DNA of 64,000 nt from Sphingomonas sp. (GTDB taxonomy: Bacteria > Pseudomonadota > Alphaproteobacteria > Sphingomonadales > Sphingomonadaceae): NCBI RefSeq assembly GCF_003248515.1, contig NZ_QFOB01000003.1, positions 310,001 through 374,000 on the forward strand, in the 5' to 3' direction. Below are positions 8,929 to 17,699 of the stretch, piece after piece; the first letter of the stretch is position 1; every line of letters begins with the position of its first letter. Below the pieces are notes generated by a model, which did no database searches, was not told the origin of the DNA, and worked only from the letters and a program-made list of their open reading frames with translations. A program made the position numbers and the translations under genes.

Positions 8929-11397
8929 ATGAGGATCGCCCTGAAGCGCGGTGGCGGATCATCGCATCTGCCGCCGTGGCTGGGAAAGAAATGGGTGCGT
9001 TGGCTGCTGGCGGCCCTTGGCCTGCTGATCGCCGGCTGCACGCTCTTCTGGTTCCTGTTCGTGCGCGGCCTTCCCTCGACCGATGCGCTCCTGGCGTATG
9101 AGCCGCCGCTGCCGACGAACGTCCGCTCTTATGACGGAACGCCCGTCTACAGCTTCGCGCGCGAACGGCGTGTGGAGTTGAGCTTCGATGAACTGCCCAA
9201 GCCGCTGATCGAGGCATTCATCTCGGCCGAGGACAAGACCTTCTTCCGCCACAAGGGCGTGAACCCGCTGACATTCCTCAACGGCGTTTATGAATATGTG
9301 ACGAAATACGGCTCCGGCGAGCGCGCGCACGGCGGATCCACCATCACCCAGCAGCTCGCCAAGAATCTGCTGATCGGCGACGAATATTCGCCCTCGCGCA
9401 AAATTCGCGAGGCCGTGCTCGCCGTGCGCATCGAACAGGTGCTGACGAAGGAGCAGATCCTCGAACTGTATCTGAACCAGATCTTCCTCGGCCGGAACGC
9501 CTATGGCGTGCAATCCGCCGCGCGGGCCTATTTCGGCAAGGATGTGGATCAGCTGAGCCTGCCCGAGGTCGCCTATCTGGCGATCCTGCCCAAGGCGCCT
9601 TCCAATTATGATCCCGATCGGCATGGCGATCGCGCCAGGGAGCGCCGGGCTTACGTGCTGCGCGAGATGCACGCCAACGGCTATATCACCGGCGATCAGG
9701 AGGCGGCCGCCAATGCCGCCCCGCTCGGCACCGTGCCCCGTTCCGATGCGCGCCGCGACATAGAGCGCCAATATGAGGGCCATTTCATCGAGGAGGTGCG
9801 CCGCGAGCTGATCGACCGCTATGGCGAGGCGGACGAGAAGGGCAATCACGGCGTCTATAATGGCGGCCTGTGGGTGCGCACCTCGCTGAATCCGGTGATG
9901 CAGAAGGCCGCCGAACAGGCGCTGCGGCAGGGCCTGCTGCGTTATGATTCGGGCGGTGGCTGGCGCGGCCGGCTCGGCGCCATCGATCCCGGCGCGGGCT
10001 GGCAGGCGGCACTGCGCAAGCTCAATCCGCGCACCGGCCTGCCCGAATGGCGCGCGGCGGTGGTGCTATCAAAGGATGCGGGCGTCGCCACGATCGGCTT
10101 CACGGATGGCAGCCAGGGCCGCCTGCCGACCTGGGGCGCGAACATGCCCAAGCGCGGCGTGGGCGGGCGCGCGTTCGATTTCCTGAAGGCGGGCGATGTC
10201 GTGCTCGTCGCCAAATCGGGCGATGCCTGGGCGTTGCGCTCCATTCCCGGCGTCTCGGGCGGCTTCGTCGCCGAAAATCCGCATACCGGGCAAGTCCTGG
10301 CGATGCAGGGCGGCTTCGATCCGCGCGAGCCCTTCAACCGGGCGACGCAGGCGCTGCGCCAGCCGGGCTCCTCCTTCAAGCCGATCGTCTATTCGGCGGC
10401 GCTGGAAGGCGGCATGACGCCGGCCTCGATCATCGAGGATGCGCCCTTCTGCGTGTTCCAGACGGCCGCGCTCGGCACGAAATGCTTCCGCAACTTCTCC
10501 GGCGGCTATGCCGGGCCGCAGACGATGCGCTGGGGCGTCGAGCAATCGCGCAACCTGATGACGGTGCGCGCGGCGACGCAGACGGGCATGGACAAGGTGG
10601 TGGCACTCGCCAAGGCGATGGGGGTCGGCGATTATCCGCCCTATATCGCTTATTCGCTGGGCGCCGGCGAGACGACCGTGCTCCGCCTGACCAACGCCTA
10701 TGCGATGCTCGCCAATCAGGGCCGCAGCCTGAAGCCCACGCTGATCGATTATGTGCAGGATCGCCACGGCAAGACGATCTGGCGCGCCGACACGCGCCCC
10801 TGCGAGGGCTGCAACGCGAAGGACTGGAATGGCGGCCCGATGCCGCGCCCGGCGCCGCGCGGCGCGCAGGTGCTGGATGCGATGAGCGCCTATCAGATGG
10901 TCCACATCATGGAAGGCGTGGTCCAGCGCGGCACGGCCACGGTGCTGCGCGATCTGGGCCGGCCGATGTTCGGCAAGACCGGCACCAACAGCGGCCCCAC
11001 CAGCGTGTGGTTCGTCGGCGGATCGGCCGATCTCGTGGGCGGCGTCTATCTCGGCTACGACAAGCCGCGCCCTCTCGGCGGCTATGCGCAGGGCGGCACG
11101 ATCGCCGCGCCGATCTTCCGCCAGTTCGCGCAGGTGGCGATGGAAGGCATGCCGGTCGTACCGTTCAAGGCGCCCGCCGGCATCCGCATGGTTCGCATCG
11201 ATCGCCGCACGGGCAAGAAGGTGTTTTCGGGCTGGCCCGATCCCAACGAATATAAGCCGGCGATCATCTGGGAGGCGTTCAAACCCGAGAGCGAGCCGCG
11301 CCGCGCGATCGGCAAGCCGGAACCCGTCATCGCCAAGCCGGTGGAGAAGGTGCGCTCCGACAGCGACTTCTTGGCAAAGGAGGGGGGCATCTACTAG
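8929..11397 (+). CDS. mrcA: Penicillin-binding protein 1A (bifunctional transglycosylase/transpeptidase)
   Basis: Class A PBP that polymerises and crosslinks peptidoglycan. One N-terminal transmembrane helix (about 22-45) is followed by a GT51 domain with EDKTFFRHKG (catalytic E101) and GGSTITQQLAKN. Then comes an OB-like linker and a transpeptidase domain with SSFK (S481, K484), the SRN box (EQSRN) and KTGTN (K683). Full length for the family (822 residues). ATG 8929 has a good GGGAAGG upstream; the frame is open from 8845 but the extra residues are not conserved-looking. It follows the amidase pair, so the three form a murein module. Confidence 0.95.
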   Translation: MRIALKRGGGSSHLPPWLGKKWVRWLLAALGLLIAGCTLFWFLFVRGLPSTDALLAYEPPLPTNVRSYDGTPVYSFARERRVELSFDELPKPLIEAFISAEDKTFFRHKGVNPLTFLNGVYEYVTKYGSGERAHGGSTITQQLAKNLLIGDEYSPSRKIREAVLAVRIEQVLTKEQILELYLNQIFLGRNAYGVQSAARAYFGKDVDQLSLPEVAYLAILPKAPSNYDPDRHGDRARERRAYVLREMHANGYITGDQEAAANAAPLGTVPRSDARRDIERQYEGHFIEEVRRELIDRYGEADEKGNHGVYNGGLWVRTSLNPVMQKAAEQALRQGLLRYDSGGGWRGRLGAIDPGAGWQAALRKLNPRTGLPEWRAAVVLSKDAGVATIGFTDGSQGRLPTWGANMPKRGVGGRAFDFLKAGDVVLVAKSGDAWALRSIPGVSGGFVAENPHTGQVLAMQGGFDPREPFNRATQALRQPGSSFKPIVYSAALEGGMTPASIIEDAPFCVFQTAALGTKCFRNFSGGYAGPQTMRWGVEQSRNLMTVRAATQTGMDKVVALAKAMGVGDYPPYIAYSLGAGETTVLRLTNAYAMLANQGRSLKPTLIDYVQDRHGKTIWRADTRPCEGCNAKDWNGGPMPRPAPRGAQVLDAMSAYQMVHIMEGVVQRGTATVLRDLGRPMFGKTGTNSGPTSVWFVGGSADLVGGVYLGYDKPRPLGGYAQGGTIAAPIFRQFAQVAMEGMPVVPFKAPAGIRMVRIDRRTGKKVFSGWPDPNEYKPAIIWEAFKPESEPRRAIGKPEPVIAKPVEKVRSDSDFLAKEGGIY

Positions 11398-11414
11398 ATG
11401 CCCCCCTGCAAGGA

Positions 11415-11542
11415 CCGTTCGTCCCAAGCGTAGTCGAGGGACACGCAGGGATCGAGCGAAGCCGAGGTCCGTGTTCCACGCAACCCGCATCTCGGCTCGG
11501 CTCGATACTCTCACGCCCTTCGGCTTCGCTTGGGGCGAACGG
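11415..11542. repeat. Nested imperfect inverted repeat between mrcA and prfB
   Basis: The outer arms (CCGTTCGTCCCAAGCG... and ...CGCTTGGGGCGAACGG) pair over about 28 bases with a few mismatches. An inner pair (ATCGAGCGAAGCCGAG and CTCGGCTCGGCTCGAT) pairs at 14 of 16. The whole stretch could fold into one long stem. It resembles the intergenic palindromic repeats that are abundant in sphingomonad genomes. It may be a small non-autonomous element or act as a transcript boundary. Confidence 0.6.
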
Positions 11543-11562
11543 AAAGAAACGAAGGATTTTCG

Positions 11563-12690
11563 ATGCGCGCCGAAGCGCAAGCCCATATCGACCAGATCGA
11601 CGCCGCGATGGCGCTGGTCCGCCGCTTCCTCGACTGGGACCGCGCCGTGCGCCGGCTCGACGAGCTGAACAATCGCGTCGAGGATCCGAAGCTGTGGGAC
11701 GATCCCAAGCAGGCCCAGTCCGTGATGCAGGAGCGCCGCCGCCTCGACGAGGCGATCGCGGCGGTCCACTCGATCACGCGCGAGCGTGACGACACGATCG
11801 AGCTGATGGAAATGGCCGAGGCCGAGGGCGACGAATCGCTGGTCGACGAGGGCGTCGCGAGCCTCGCCGCGCTGGCCGAGCGGGCCGAGACCGACAAGAT
11901 CAAGGCACTGCTGGCCGGCGAGGCGGACGGCAACAACACCTATCTGGAGATCAATGCCGGCGCGGGCGGCACCGAGAGCCAGGACTGGGCCGAAATGCTC
12001 CAGCGCATGTATACGCGCTGGGCCGAGCGGCGCGGCATGAAGGTGGAGCTGATCGATCATCACGCGGGCGAGCAGGCCGGCATCAAATCCGCCACCCTGC
12101 TGCTCAAGGGCGAGAATGCCTATGGCTATGCCAAGACGGAGAGCGGCGTCCACCGCCTCGTCCGCATCAGCCCCTATGACAGTGCCGCGCGCCGCCACAC
12201 GAGCTTCTCGTCCGTCTGGGTCTATCCCGAAATCGACGACAATATCGAGGTCAGCTACAATGAGAGCGACCTGCGGATCGACACCTATCGCGCGTCGGGC
12301 GCCGGCGGGCAGCACATCAACACCACCGATTCGGCGGTGCGCATCACGCACATCCCCACCGGCATCGTCGTGCAGTGCCAGAACCAGCGTTCGCAGCACA
12401 AGAACAAGGCCGAGGCCTATAACCAGCTGCGCGCGCGTCTCTACGAGCGCGAACTGGCCATTCGCGAGCAGGCCGCCAATGCCGAGAACGCGACCAAAAC
12501 CGATATCGGCTGGGGCCACCAGATCCGATCCTACGTGCTTCAGCCCTATCAGCTGGTGAAGGATCTGCGCACCGGCGTCACCTCCACGGCGCCGTCCGAC
12601 GTGCTGGACGGCGATCTCGACAAGTTCATGGCCGCGGCCTTGTCCCAGCGCGTGACCGGCGAGACCGTGGACGTGGAGGACGTGGACTGA
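11563..12690 (+). CDS. prfB: Peptide chain release factor 2
   Basis: Recognises UGA and UAA stop codons and triggers peptide release. 375 residues, full length. The GGQ motif is at about 248-250 in SGAGGQHINT. The stop-recognition loop reads SPYD, where E. coli RF2 has SPFD. The N-terminal helical domain (MRAEAQAHIDQID...) is in frame throughout. The internal UGA and slippery site used for programmed frameshifting in many prfB genes is not seen here, so expression should not need a frameshift. The start at 11563 is chosen because upstream codons belong to the inverted-repeat DNA. Confidence 0.96.
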   Translation: MRAEAQAHIDQIDAAMALVRRFLDWDRAVRRLDELNNRVEDPKLWDDPKQAQSVMQERRRLDEAIAAVHSITRERDDTIELMEMAEAEGDESLVDEGVASLAALAERAETDKIKALLAGEADGNNTYLEINAGAGGTESQDWAEMLQRMYTRWAERRGMKVELIDHHAGEQAGIKSATLLLKGENAYGYAKTESGVHRLVRISPYDSAARRHTSFSSVWVYPEIDDNIEVSYNESDLRIDTYRASGAGGQHINTTDSAVRITHIPTGIVVQCQNQRSQHKNKAEAYNQLRARLYERELAIREQAANAENATKTDIGWGHQIRSYVLQPYQLVKDLRTGVTSTAPSDVLDGDLDKFMAAALSQRVTGETVDVEDVD

Positions 12691-12696
12691 GGCGGC

Positions 12697-13053
12697 TCAG
12701 GCCGCGCGCTCAGGCCATTGATGCCACGTCAGCAGCAACAGGCCGCCGATCATCAACAAGGGAGCCGAGGCGATCCCTATGATCGGGAAAATCTTCAAGA
12801 TCTCCCCCTGAAACGCATCTGGAAAGCCGAAGCGGACGAACGCCTGTCCCAACCACAGGATAACGGCCACCAACGGCAAGGATGCGAATATCAGGCAGGC
12901 TGCTGCGCTACCCGTCCGCCCGCCCCGACCGATCAGGCGGCGTGTCAGCGCGAGACAGGCCAGAGCGATTAACAGTATCGGCAGCCCGAGGAACAGGGCG
13001 CCTTGAAGCGTCCCGAGAAAGATCCAGCCGATCGCCGCCGCAAGAAAAGCCAT
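12697..13053 (-). CDS. Small membrane protein, three to four transmembrane segments
   Basis: 118 residues, mostly hydrophobic. Segments lie at about 2-34, 47-70 and 88-110, separated by an RRLIGRGGRTG loop. Family not recognised. It is convergent with prfB (6 bases apart). The frame is intact with an ATG start, and the hydrophobic pattern makes a random frame unlikely. Confidence 0.65.
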   Translation of the reverse strand: MAFLAAAIGWIFLGTLQGALFLGLPILLIALACLALTRRLIGRGGRTGSAAACLIFASLPLVAVILWLGQAFVRFGFPDAFQGEILKIFPIIGIASAPLLMIGGLLLLTWHQWPERAA

Positions 13054-13117
13054 GCCGCGAAACTACCACGGCATGGCCCGCGCACGAAGGGCCGCGAATC
13101 AGGCCCTCAAACAGCCG

Positions 13118-14338
13118 TCACGGCTTCGGGGTCAGCTTCAGCAGCGATCCCTTCATGTCATCCTCGACCAGCCACAGGGCGCCGTCTGGGCCCACCGCCA
13201 CATCGCGGATGCGCTTGCCCATGTCCCAGCGCTCGGCCTCCTTCGCGCCGCCCTTGCCGTCGAAGCTGATCCGGACGAGCGTCTTGCTGGCCATGCCGCC
13301 GACGAAGGCCGAGCCCCGCCACTGGGGAAACGCCTTGCCCTCGTAGAAGCTGAGGCCGCCCGGCGCGATCACGGGCACCCAGTAGATGACGGGCTGGGTC
13401 AGGTCCGGCCGCGTATCCGGCTTCGGGATCGGCACGCCGTTGTAATTGTTGCCGTAGGAAACGAGCGGCCAGCCATAATTCCTGCCCTTCTCGATCAGGT
13501 TGAGTTCGTCGCCGCCGCGCGGGCCATGCTCGACCTCCCAGAGCCTGCCCGCCTTGTCGAAGGCGAGGCCATAAGGCGTCCGGATGCCCGACGCCCATGT
13601 TTCCGATGGCGCCAGATTGGGGCGCGGCAAGGTCACGGTCTGCTTGGGTGCCGTCTTCTCCGCCTCGGTATCGGCGGGCGGGGGGAAGAGCGGCACGGTG
13701 GGCGAGCCGATCTTGCCCGCCCAAGGGTTATCCGGCGCGGGCTTCCCGTCCAGCGTGAGATGCAGGATCTTGCCGAGAGCGCTGTTCGGATCCTGCGCGG
13801 TGGTGAAGCGCTGCCGATCGCCCACGGTAAGGAACATGCTCTTCCCGTCGGGCGCGAAGGCGATCACGCCGCCATATTGGCCACCCTCGCCTTTGGGCAG
13901 TTCGCGCCAGATCACGTCCAGCCCCTCCAGCTTCGCGGTGCCGCCCGCTTCGACGATCCGCGTGCGTGCGACGGCAAGGCTCCCGCCACCTTCGCCCGGC
14001 TCCGAATAGGTGAGGTAGATGAAGTGATCGCTCGCATAATGAGGCGATACGAACACGCCCAGCATGCCGGCCTGGCCCTTGAAGAGCACGGGGGGCACGC
14101 CCGTCACTTCCGTCTTCTCGCCCTTCTGCGTCACGATCTGCAGGCCGCCCACCTTTTCGGTCACGAGCAGCCGGCCATCGGGCAGGAAGGCGATCTTCCA
14201 GGGCACGCGCAGCGTCGCGATCTCGGTCACCGCGAAGGGTTGCGTGGCGGCCGGCTTGTTTTCACCGGCATTCACCTGGGCGCAGGCGGGCGCCGCGATC
14301 ATCAGCGTGACCAGGGCGACGGGGGGCAGGGTCCGCAT
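13118..14338 (-). CDS. PQQ-dependent sugar dehydrogenase (soluble aldose dehydrogenase type)
   Basis: About 406 residues. A signal peptide (1-20, ending APACA) could be lipoprotein-like. A six-bladed beta-propeller of the GSDH family follows: VPWKIAFLPDGRLLVTEK in the first blade, GVFVSPHY, WASGIRTPYGLAFDKAG, WEVEHGPRGGDELNLI, and IRDVAVGPDGALWLVEDD near the end. It should oxidise aldose sugars in the periplasm with PQQ. The GPRGGDE element matches the conserved active-site loop. The start at 14338 has GGAAGGACAAGA upstream. It is divergent from rimP. Confidence 0.88.
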   Translation of the reverse strand: MRTLPPVALVTLMIAAPACAQVNAGENKPAATQPFAVTEIATLRVPWKIAFLPDGRLLVTEKVGGLQIVTQKGEKTEVTGVPPVLFKGQAGMLGVFVSPHYASDHFIYLTYSEPGEGGGSLAVARTRIVEAGGTAKLEGLDVIWRELPKGEGGQYGGVIAFAPDGKSMFLTVGDRQRFTTAQDPNSALGKILHLTLDGKPAPDNPWAGKIGSPTVPLFPPPADTEAEKTAPKQTVTLPRPNLAPSETWASGIRTPYGLAFDKAGRLWEVEHGPRGGDELNLIEKGRNYGWPLVSYGNNYNGVPIPKPDTRPDLTQPVIYWVPVIAPGGLSFYEGKAFPQWRGSAFVGGMASKTLVRISFDGKGGAKEAERWDMGKRIRDVAVGPDGALWLVEDDMKGSLLKLTPKP

Positions 14339-14484
14339 TCTTGTCCTTCCGAATCTTCGAGCCGCTTGCCGGGGGGCGGCGGCGAGTCTATATGACGCAT
14401 GTCCCCTCGACATTGGAAACTCTGGCGAGGCCGGTGCCGTCAGGTTCCGGCACGGGCCGGTGCATCCATACGTCACGGAAAGAC

Positions 14485-15009
14485 ATGACCGACATTACGA
14501 CGATCGCCAAGCTGATCGAGCCCGAGGCCAAGGCATTGGGCTTCGATCTCGTGCGCGTCGCGATGTTCGGCGGAAAATCCGATCCGACGCTGCAGATCAT
14601 GGCCGAGCGCCCCGATACCCGCCAGCTGGATCTGGCGGATTGCGAAAGCCTTTCGCGCCGCATTTCCGAAGTGCTGGACGAGGCCGACCCGATCGAGGAG
14701 GCCTATCGGCTGGAGGTTTCCTCCCCCGGCATCGATCGCCCGCTCACGCGGCTCAAGGATTATACCGACTGGCAGGGCTTCGAGGCGCGCATCCGCCTCT
14801 CCTCCCCGCTGGAAGGCCGCAAGCAATTCGACGCGACGCTTTCGGGCGTCGATGGCGAAACCGTGCTCATCTATGCCGAGCGAGTCGGCGAAGTTTCCAT
14901 CCCGTTCGGCCAGATCGCGAGCGCCAAGCTGCTTCTGACCGACGCTCTCATCAAGGCCACCGCGCCGCTCTCCACCGAGGGTGCGGACACGATTTCACAG
15001 GAAGGGTAA
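14485..15009 (+). CDS. rimP: Ribosome maturation factor RimP
   Basis: 174 residues, needed for 30S subunit maturation. Typical motifs: LGFDLVRVAMFGG, CESLSRRISEVLDE, and YRLEVSSPGIDRPLTRLKD. It is the first gene of the rimP-nusA-ylxR-infB transcription/translation operon. ATG 14485 has GGAAAG at the right distance. The stop lies 8 bases before nusA. Confidence 0.96.
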   Translation: MTDITTIAKLIEPEAKALGFDLVRVAMFGGKSDPTLQIMAERPDTRQLDLADCESLSRRISEVLDEADPIEEAYRLEVSSPGIDRPLTRLKDYTDWQGFEARIRLSSPLEGRKQFDATLSGVDGETVLIYAERVGEVSIPFGQIASAKLLLTDALIKATAPLSTEGADTISQEG

Positions 15010-15017
15010 CCGTCAAA

Positions 15018-16643
15018 ATGGCCACCTCAGCCGTTTCCGCCAACAAGGCCGAGCTGCTCGCCATCGCCGATTCGGTCGCGCGCGAGAAGCTGATCGATCG
15101 CGCCATCGTGATCGAGGCGATGGAGGATGCGATCCAGCGCGCCGCCAAGTCGCGCTACGGCGCCGAGAACGACATTCGTGCGAAGATCGACACGAATGTG
15201 GGCGATCTGCGCCTGTGGCGCGTCGTCGAGGTGGTCGAGCAGGTCGAGGATTATTTCAAGCAGGTCTCCGTCCAGGACGCGCAGAAGCTGCAGAAGGGCG
15301 CCGCCATCGGCGATTTCATCGTCGACCCGCTGCCCCCGATCGAATTCGGCCGCATCGCGGCGCAGGCCGCCAAGCAGGTGATCTTCCAGAAGGTGCGCGA
15401 TGCGGAGCGCGAGCGCCAGTATGACGAGTTCAAGGATCGCGCGGGCGAGATCATCGTCGGCACGGTGAAGTCGGTCGAGTTCGGCCATGTCGTCGTCAAT
15501 CTCGGCCGGGCCGAGGGCGTGATCCGTCGCGATCAGCAGATCCCGCGCGAAGTGCTGCGCAAGGATGATCGCGTCCGCGCGATCATCCTGAAGGTCGTCC
15601 GCGAAAATCGCGGGCCCCAGATCTTCCTGAGCCGCGCGCATCCCGATTTCATGAAGAAGCTGTTCGCGCAGGAAGTACCCGAAATCTACGACGGCATCAT
15701 CGAGATCAAGGCCGCCGCCCGCGATCCGGGCAGCCGCGCCAAGATCGGCGTGATCTCGCGCGATTCCAGCATCGATCCGGTCGGCGCGTGCGTCGGCATG
15801 AAGGGTAGCCGCGTGCAGGCGGTGGTGCAGGAACTGCAGGGCGAGAAGATCGACATCATCCCCTGGTCGCCCGACAATGCCACCTTCGTCGTCAACGCGC
15901 TGCAGCCCGCGCAGGTCGCCCGCGTGATGATCGACGAGGAAGAGGAGCGGATCGAGGTGGTCGTGCCCGACGATCAGCTCTCGCTCGCCATCGGCCGCCG
16001 CGGCCAGAATGTGCGCCTTGCCAGCCAGTTGACCGGCAAGGCGATCGACATCCTCACCGAGGCCGACGCCTCCGAGAAGCGCCAGAAGGAGTTCGTCGAG
16101 CGCTCCGAGCTGTTCCAGCAGGAGCTGGACGTGGACGAGACGCTGGCCCAGCTGCTGGTGGCCGAAGGCTTCTCCAGCCTTGAGGAAGTCGCCTATGTCG
16201 ACGTCGAGGAGCTCGCCCAGATCGAGGGTCTCGACGAGGAAATCGGCGGCGAGCTGCAAAATCGCGCCGTAGAGGCGATCGAGCGCCAGGAGGCCGCGCA
16301 TCGCGAGGCCCGCCAGGCGCTGGGCGTCGAAGATGCGGTGGGCCAGCTGCCCTACATCACCGAGGCGATGATGGTGACGCTTGGCAAGGCCGGCATCAAG
16401 ACGCTGGACGACGTGGGCGATCTTTCCACCGACGAGCTGATCGAGAAGCCCCGCGCCGAACCGCGCCGCCGCAAGGAAGGCGCGCCCGCGCCGAAGCCCG
16501 ACAAGGGCGGCGTGCTCGCCGGCTATGGCCTCTCGAACGAGCAGGGCCAGGAGATCATCATGGCCGCGCGCCAGGCCGCCGGCTGGTTCGGTGACGAGGA
16601 ACCCATCGCGGAAGCCGAGGGCGAAGCGGAGGCAGAGGCCTGA
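15018..16643 (+). CDS. nusA: Transcription termination/antitermination factor NusA
   Basis: 541 residues. The N-terminal RNA-polymerase-binding domain is followed by an S1 domain (about 135-200, GEIIVGTVKSVEFGHVVVNL), then tandem KH domains (RDPGSRAKIGVIS, DPVGACVGMKGSRVQ, LAIGRRGQNVRLASQLTG). C-terminal acidic helix-hairpin-helix repeats carry LLVAEGFSSLEEVAYV and an acidic tail. It modulates pausing and termination and links transcription to translation. Its stop overlaps the start of the tautomerase (TGATG), an unusual neighbour for nusA. Confidence 0.97.
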   Translation: MATSAVSANKAELLAIADSVAREKLIDRAIVIEAMEDAIQRAAKSRYGAENDIRAKIDTNVGDLRLWRVVEVVEQVEDYFKQVSVQDAQKLQKGAAIGDFIVDPLPPIEFGRIAAQAAKQVIFQKVRDAERERQYDEFKDRAGEIIVGTVKSVEFGHVVVNLGRAEGVIRRDQQIPREVLRKDDRVRAIILKVVRENRGPQIFLSRAHPDFMKKLFAQEVPEIYDGIIEIKAAARDPGSRAKIGVISRDSSIDPVGACVGMKGSRVQAVVQELQGEKIDIIPWSPDNATFVVNALQPAQVARVMIDEEEERIEVVVPDDQLSLAIGRRGQNVRLASQLTGKAIDILTEADASEKRQKEFVERSELFQQELDVDETLAQLLVAEGFSSLEEVAYVDVEELAQIEGLDEEIGGELQNRAVEAIERQEAAHREARQALGVEDAVGQLPYITEAMMVTLGKAGIKTLDDVGDLSTDELIEKPRAEPRRRKEGAPAPKPDKGGVLAGYGLSNEQGQEIIMAARQAAGWFGDEEPIAEAEGEAEAEA

Positions 16644-16876
16644 TGCCCTTCGTGGCGATCGAACTGGCAGGCTCCGCCACGCGCGAGCAGAAGGCGGCGA
16701 TCGTCGCCGACGTGACCCGGTCGCTCGTCGAGCGGCTGGGCAAGCCGGCGAACGCCGTGCAGATCGTGATCAACGAACATTCGACCGAGAATTACGGCGC
16801 GGCCGGCATCCTGATCGCCGACCGCCCCGCGACGCCTCCCGCACAGGAGGTCGCACCCGCGAATGGCACACGATGA
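16643..16876 (+). CDS. 4-oxalocrotonate tautomerase-like protein
   Basis: 77 residues. It begins Met-Pro-Phe, so processing would expose the catalytic N-terminal proline of the tautomerase superfamily. Other family features are the amphipathic helix REQKAAIVADVTRSL and the strand QIVINEH, followed by a low-complexity tail. Such proteins usually enolise 2-oxo acids. Here it sits between nusA and ylxR with a one-base overlap upstream and a 14-base overlap downstream, so it is co-expressed with the translation operon. No catabolic partner is nearby, so its substrate is unknown. Confidence 0.82.
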   Translation: MPFVAIELAGSATREQKAAIVADVTRSLVERLGKPANAVQIVINEHSTENYGAAGILIADRPATPPAQEVAPANGTR

Positions 16877-17633
16877 GCATTCCGGTTCGGTAAATCCGGC
16901 TCCTTCCCCCCTCCCGCCTGCGGGAGGGGCCGGGGCGGCGCATTCGGTTTCCGCCTCCGCCGCGCACGATCAGGACGAGACGCCCCTCGCCCACCACGCG
17001 AAGAACGATCCCGAGCGGACCTGCATCCTCTCGGGCCGGAAGGCCGCGCGGGATGATCTGATCCGGCTCGCGCTGGCGCCCGATGGCTCGGTCGCGCCTG
17101 ACGTGCGCGCCAAGGCGCCCGGCCGTGGCGCCTGGATCGGGGTGGATCGCGCGACGCTGGAACAGGCGATCGCCAAGGGCCGACTGACCAAGGCGCTCGC
17201 CCGCGCCTTCAAATCCGCCGTCACCGTCCCCGCCGATCTGGCCGACCAGATCGAAAAGGCGCTGGAACGCGCCGCGCTCGACCGGCTGGGGCTGGAAGCG
17301 CGCGCGGGCGACCTGCTTACCGGCAGCGAGAAGATCGTGGACGCAGCGCGCAAGGGATCGGTCGAGCTGCTGCTGCACGCCCGCGACGCCGCGGCGGACG
17401 GCACGCGCAGGCTGGATCAGGCGCTGCGCGTCGGGCTGGGCGTGGAGGGAAGCGGCGAGCAGGGACTCGTAATCCCGGCGACGCGCGCCATATTGTCGAT
17501 GGCGCTCGGACGGGAAAACGTGGTACATCTCGCGTTGATCGCGCCGGCGGCTGCCGCGCGCGTCTCCCATGCTTTGGGCCGGTGGCGCGGCTTTATTGGA
17601 CGAGATGACCTTGGTCGGGATGGTGGCCCCTGA
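16863..17633 (+). CDS. ylxR: YlxR (DUF448) RNA-binding protein with L7Ae-like C-terminus
   Basis: 256 residues. Residues ~45-125 carry the YlxR fold signature (PERTCILSGRKAARDDLIRLAL, then PGRGAWIGV). The C-terminal part (~140-215) looks like an L7Ae/L30e RNA-binding domain (LLLHARDAAADGT), a known fusion in alphaproteobacteria. The first ~40 residues are extra and low complexity; part of them is encoded by a palindromic repeat (16908-16929). It is located between nusA and infB as usual, with the tautomerase inserted before it. Confidence 0.9.
   Translation: MAHDEHSGSVNPAPSPLPPAGGAGAAHSVSASAAHDQDETPLAHHAKNDPERTCILSGRKAARDDLIRLALAPDGSVAPDVRAKAPGRGAWIGVDRATLEQAIAKGRLTKALARAFKSAVTVPADLADQIEKALERAALDRLGLEARAGDLLTGSEKIVDAARKGSVELLLHARDAAADGTRRLDQALRVGLGVEGSGEQGLVIPATRAILSMALGRENVVHLALIAPAAAARVSHALGRWRGFIGRDDLGRDGGP
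16908..16929. repeat. Palindromic repeat inside the ylxR coding region
   Basis: CCCCTCCCG, loop CCTG, then CGGGAGGGG make a perfect 9-bp stem. It lies within the first 25 codons of ylxR and is read as a Pro/Gly/Ala-rich stretch. Similar GC-rich palindromes are normally intergenic in sphingomonads. It may therefore be an insertion tolerated in a disordered leader, or the true ylxR start may lie downstream. Confidence 0.55.
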
Positions 17634-17699
17634 ACTCTGCGATGTTTCGCAGGGTCCAAACGGGCGCAGGTAGGTTTTTTGAAGGGTTCGGGTTACCAG

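Noticed and set aside
11563..11660. Programmed +1 frameshift in prfB
   Set aside because: No in-frame UGA or CUU-UGA slippery site near codon 25; the frame is continuous from the ATG.
10069..12519. Minus-strand open frame of 816 codons across mrcA and prfB
   Set aside because: It spans two well-identified genes and an inverted repeat; no protein family features.
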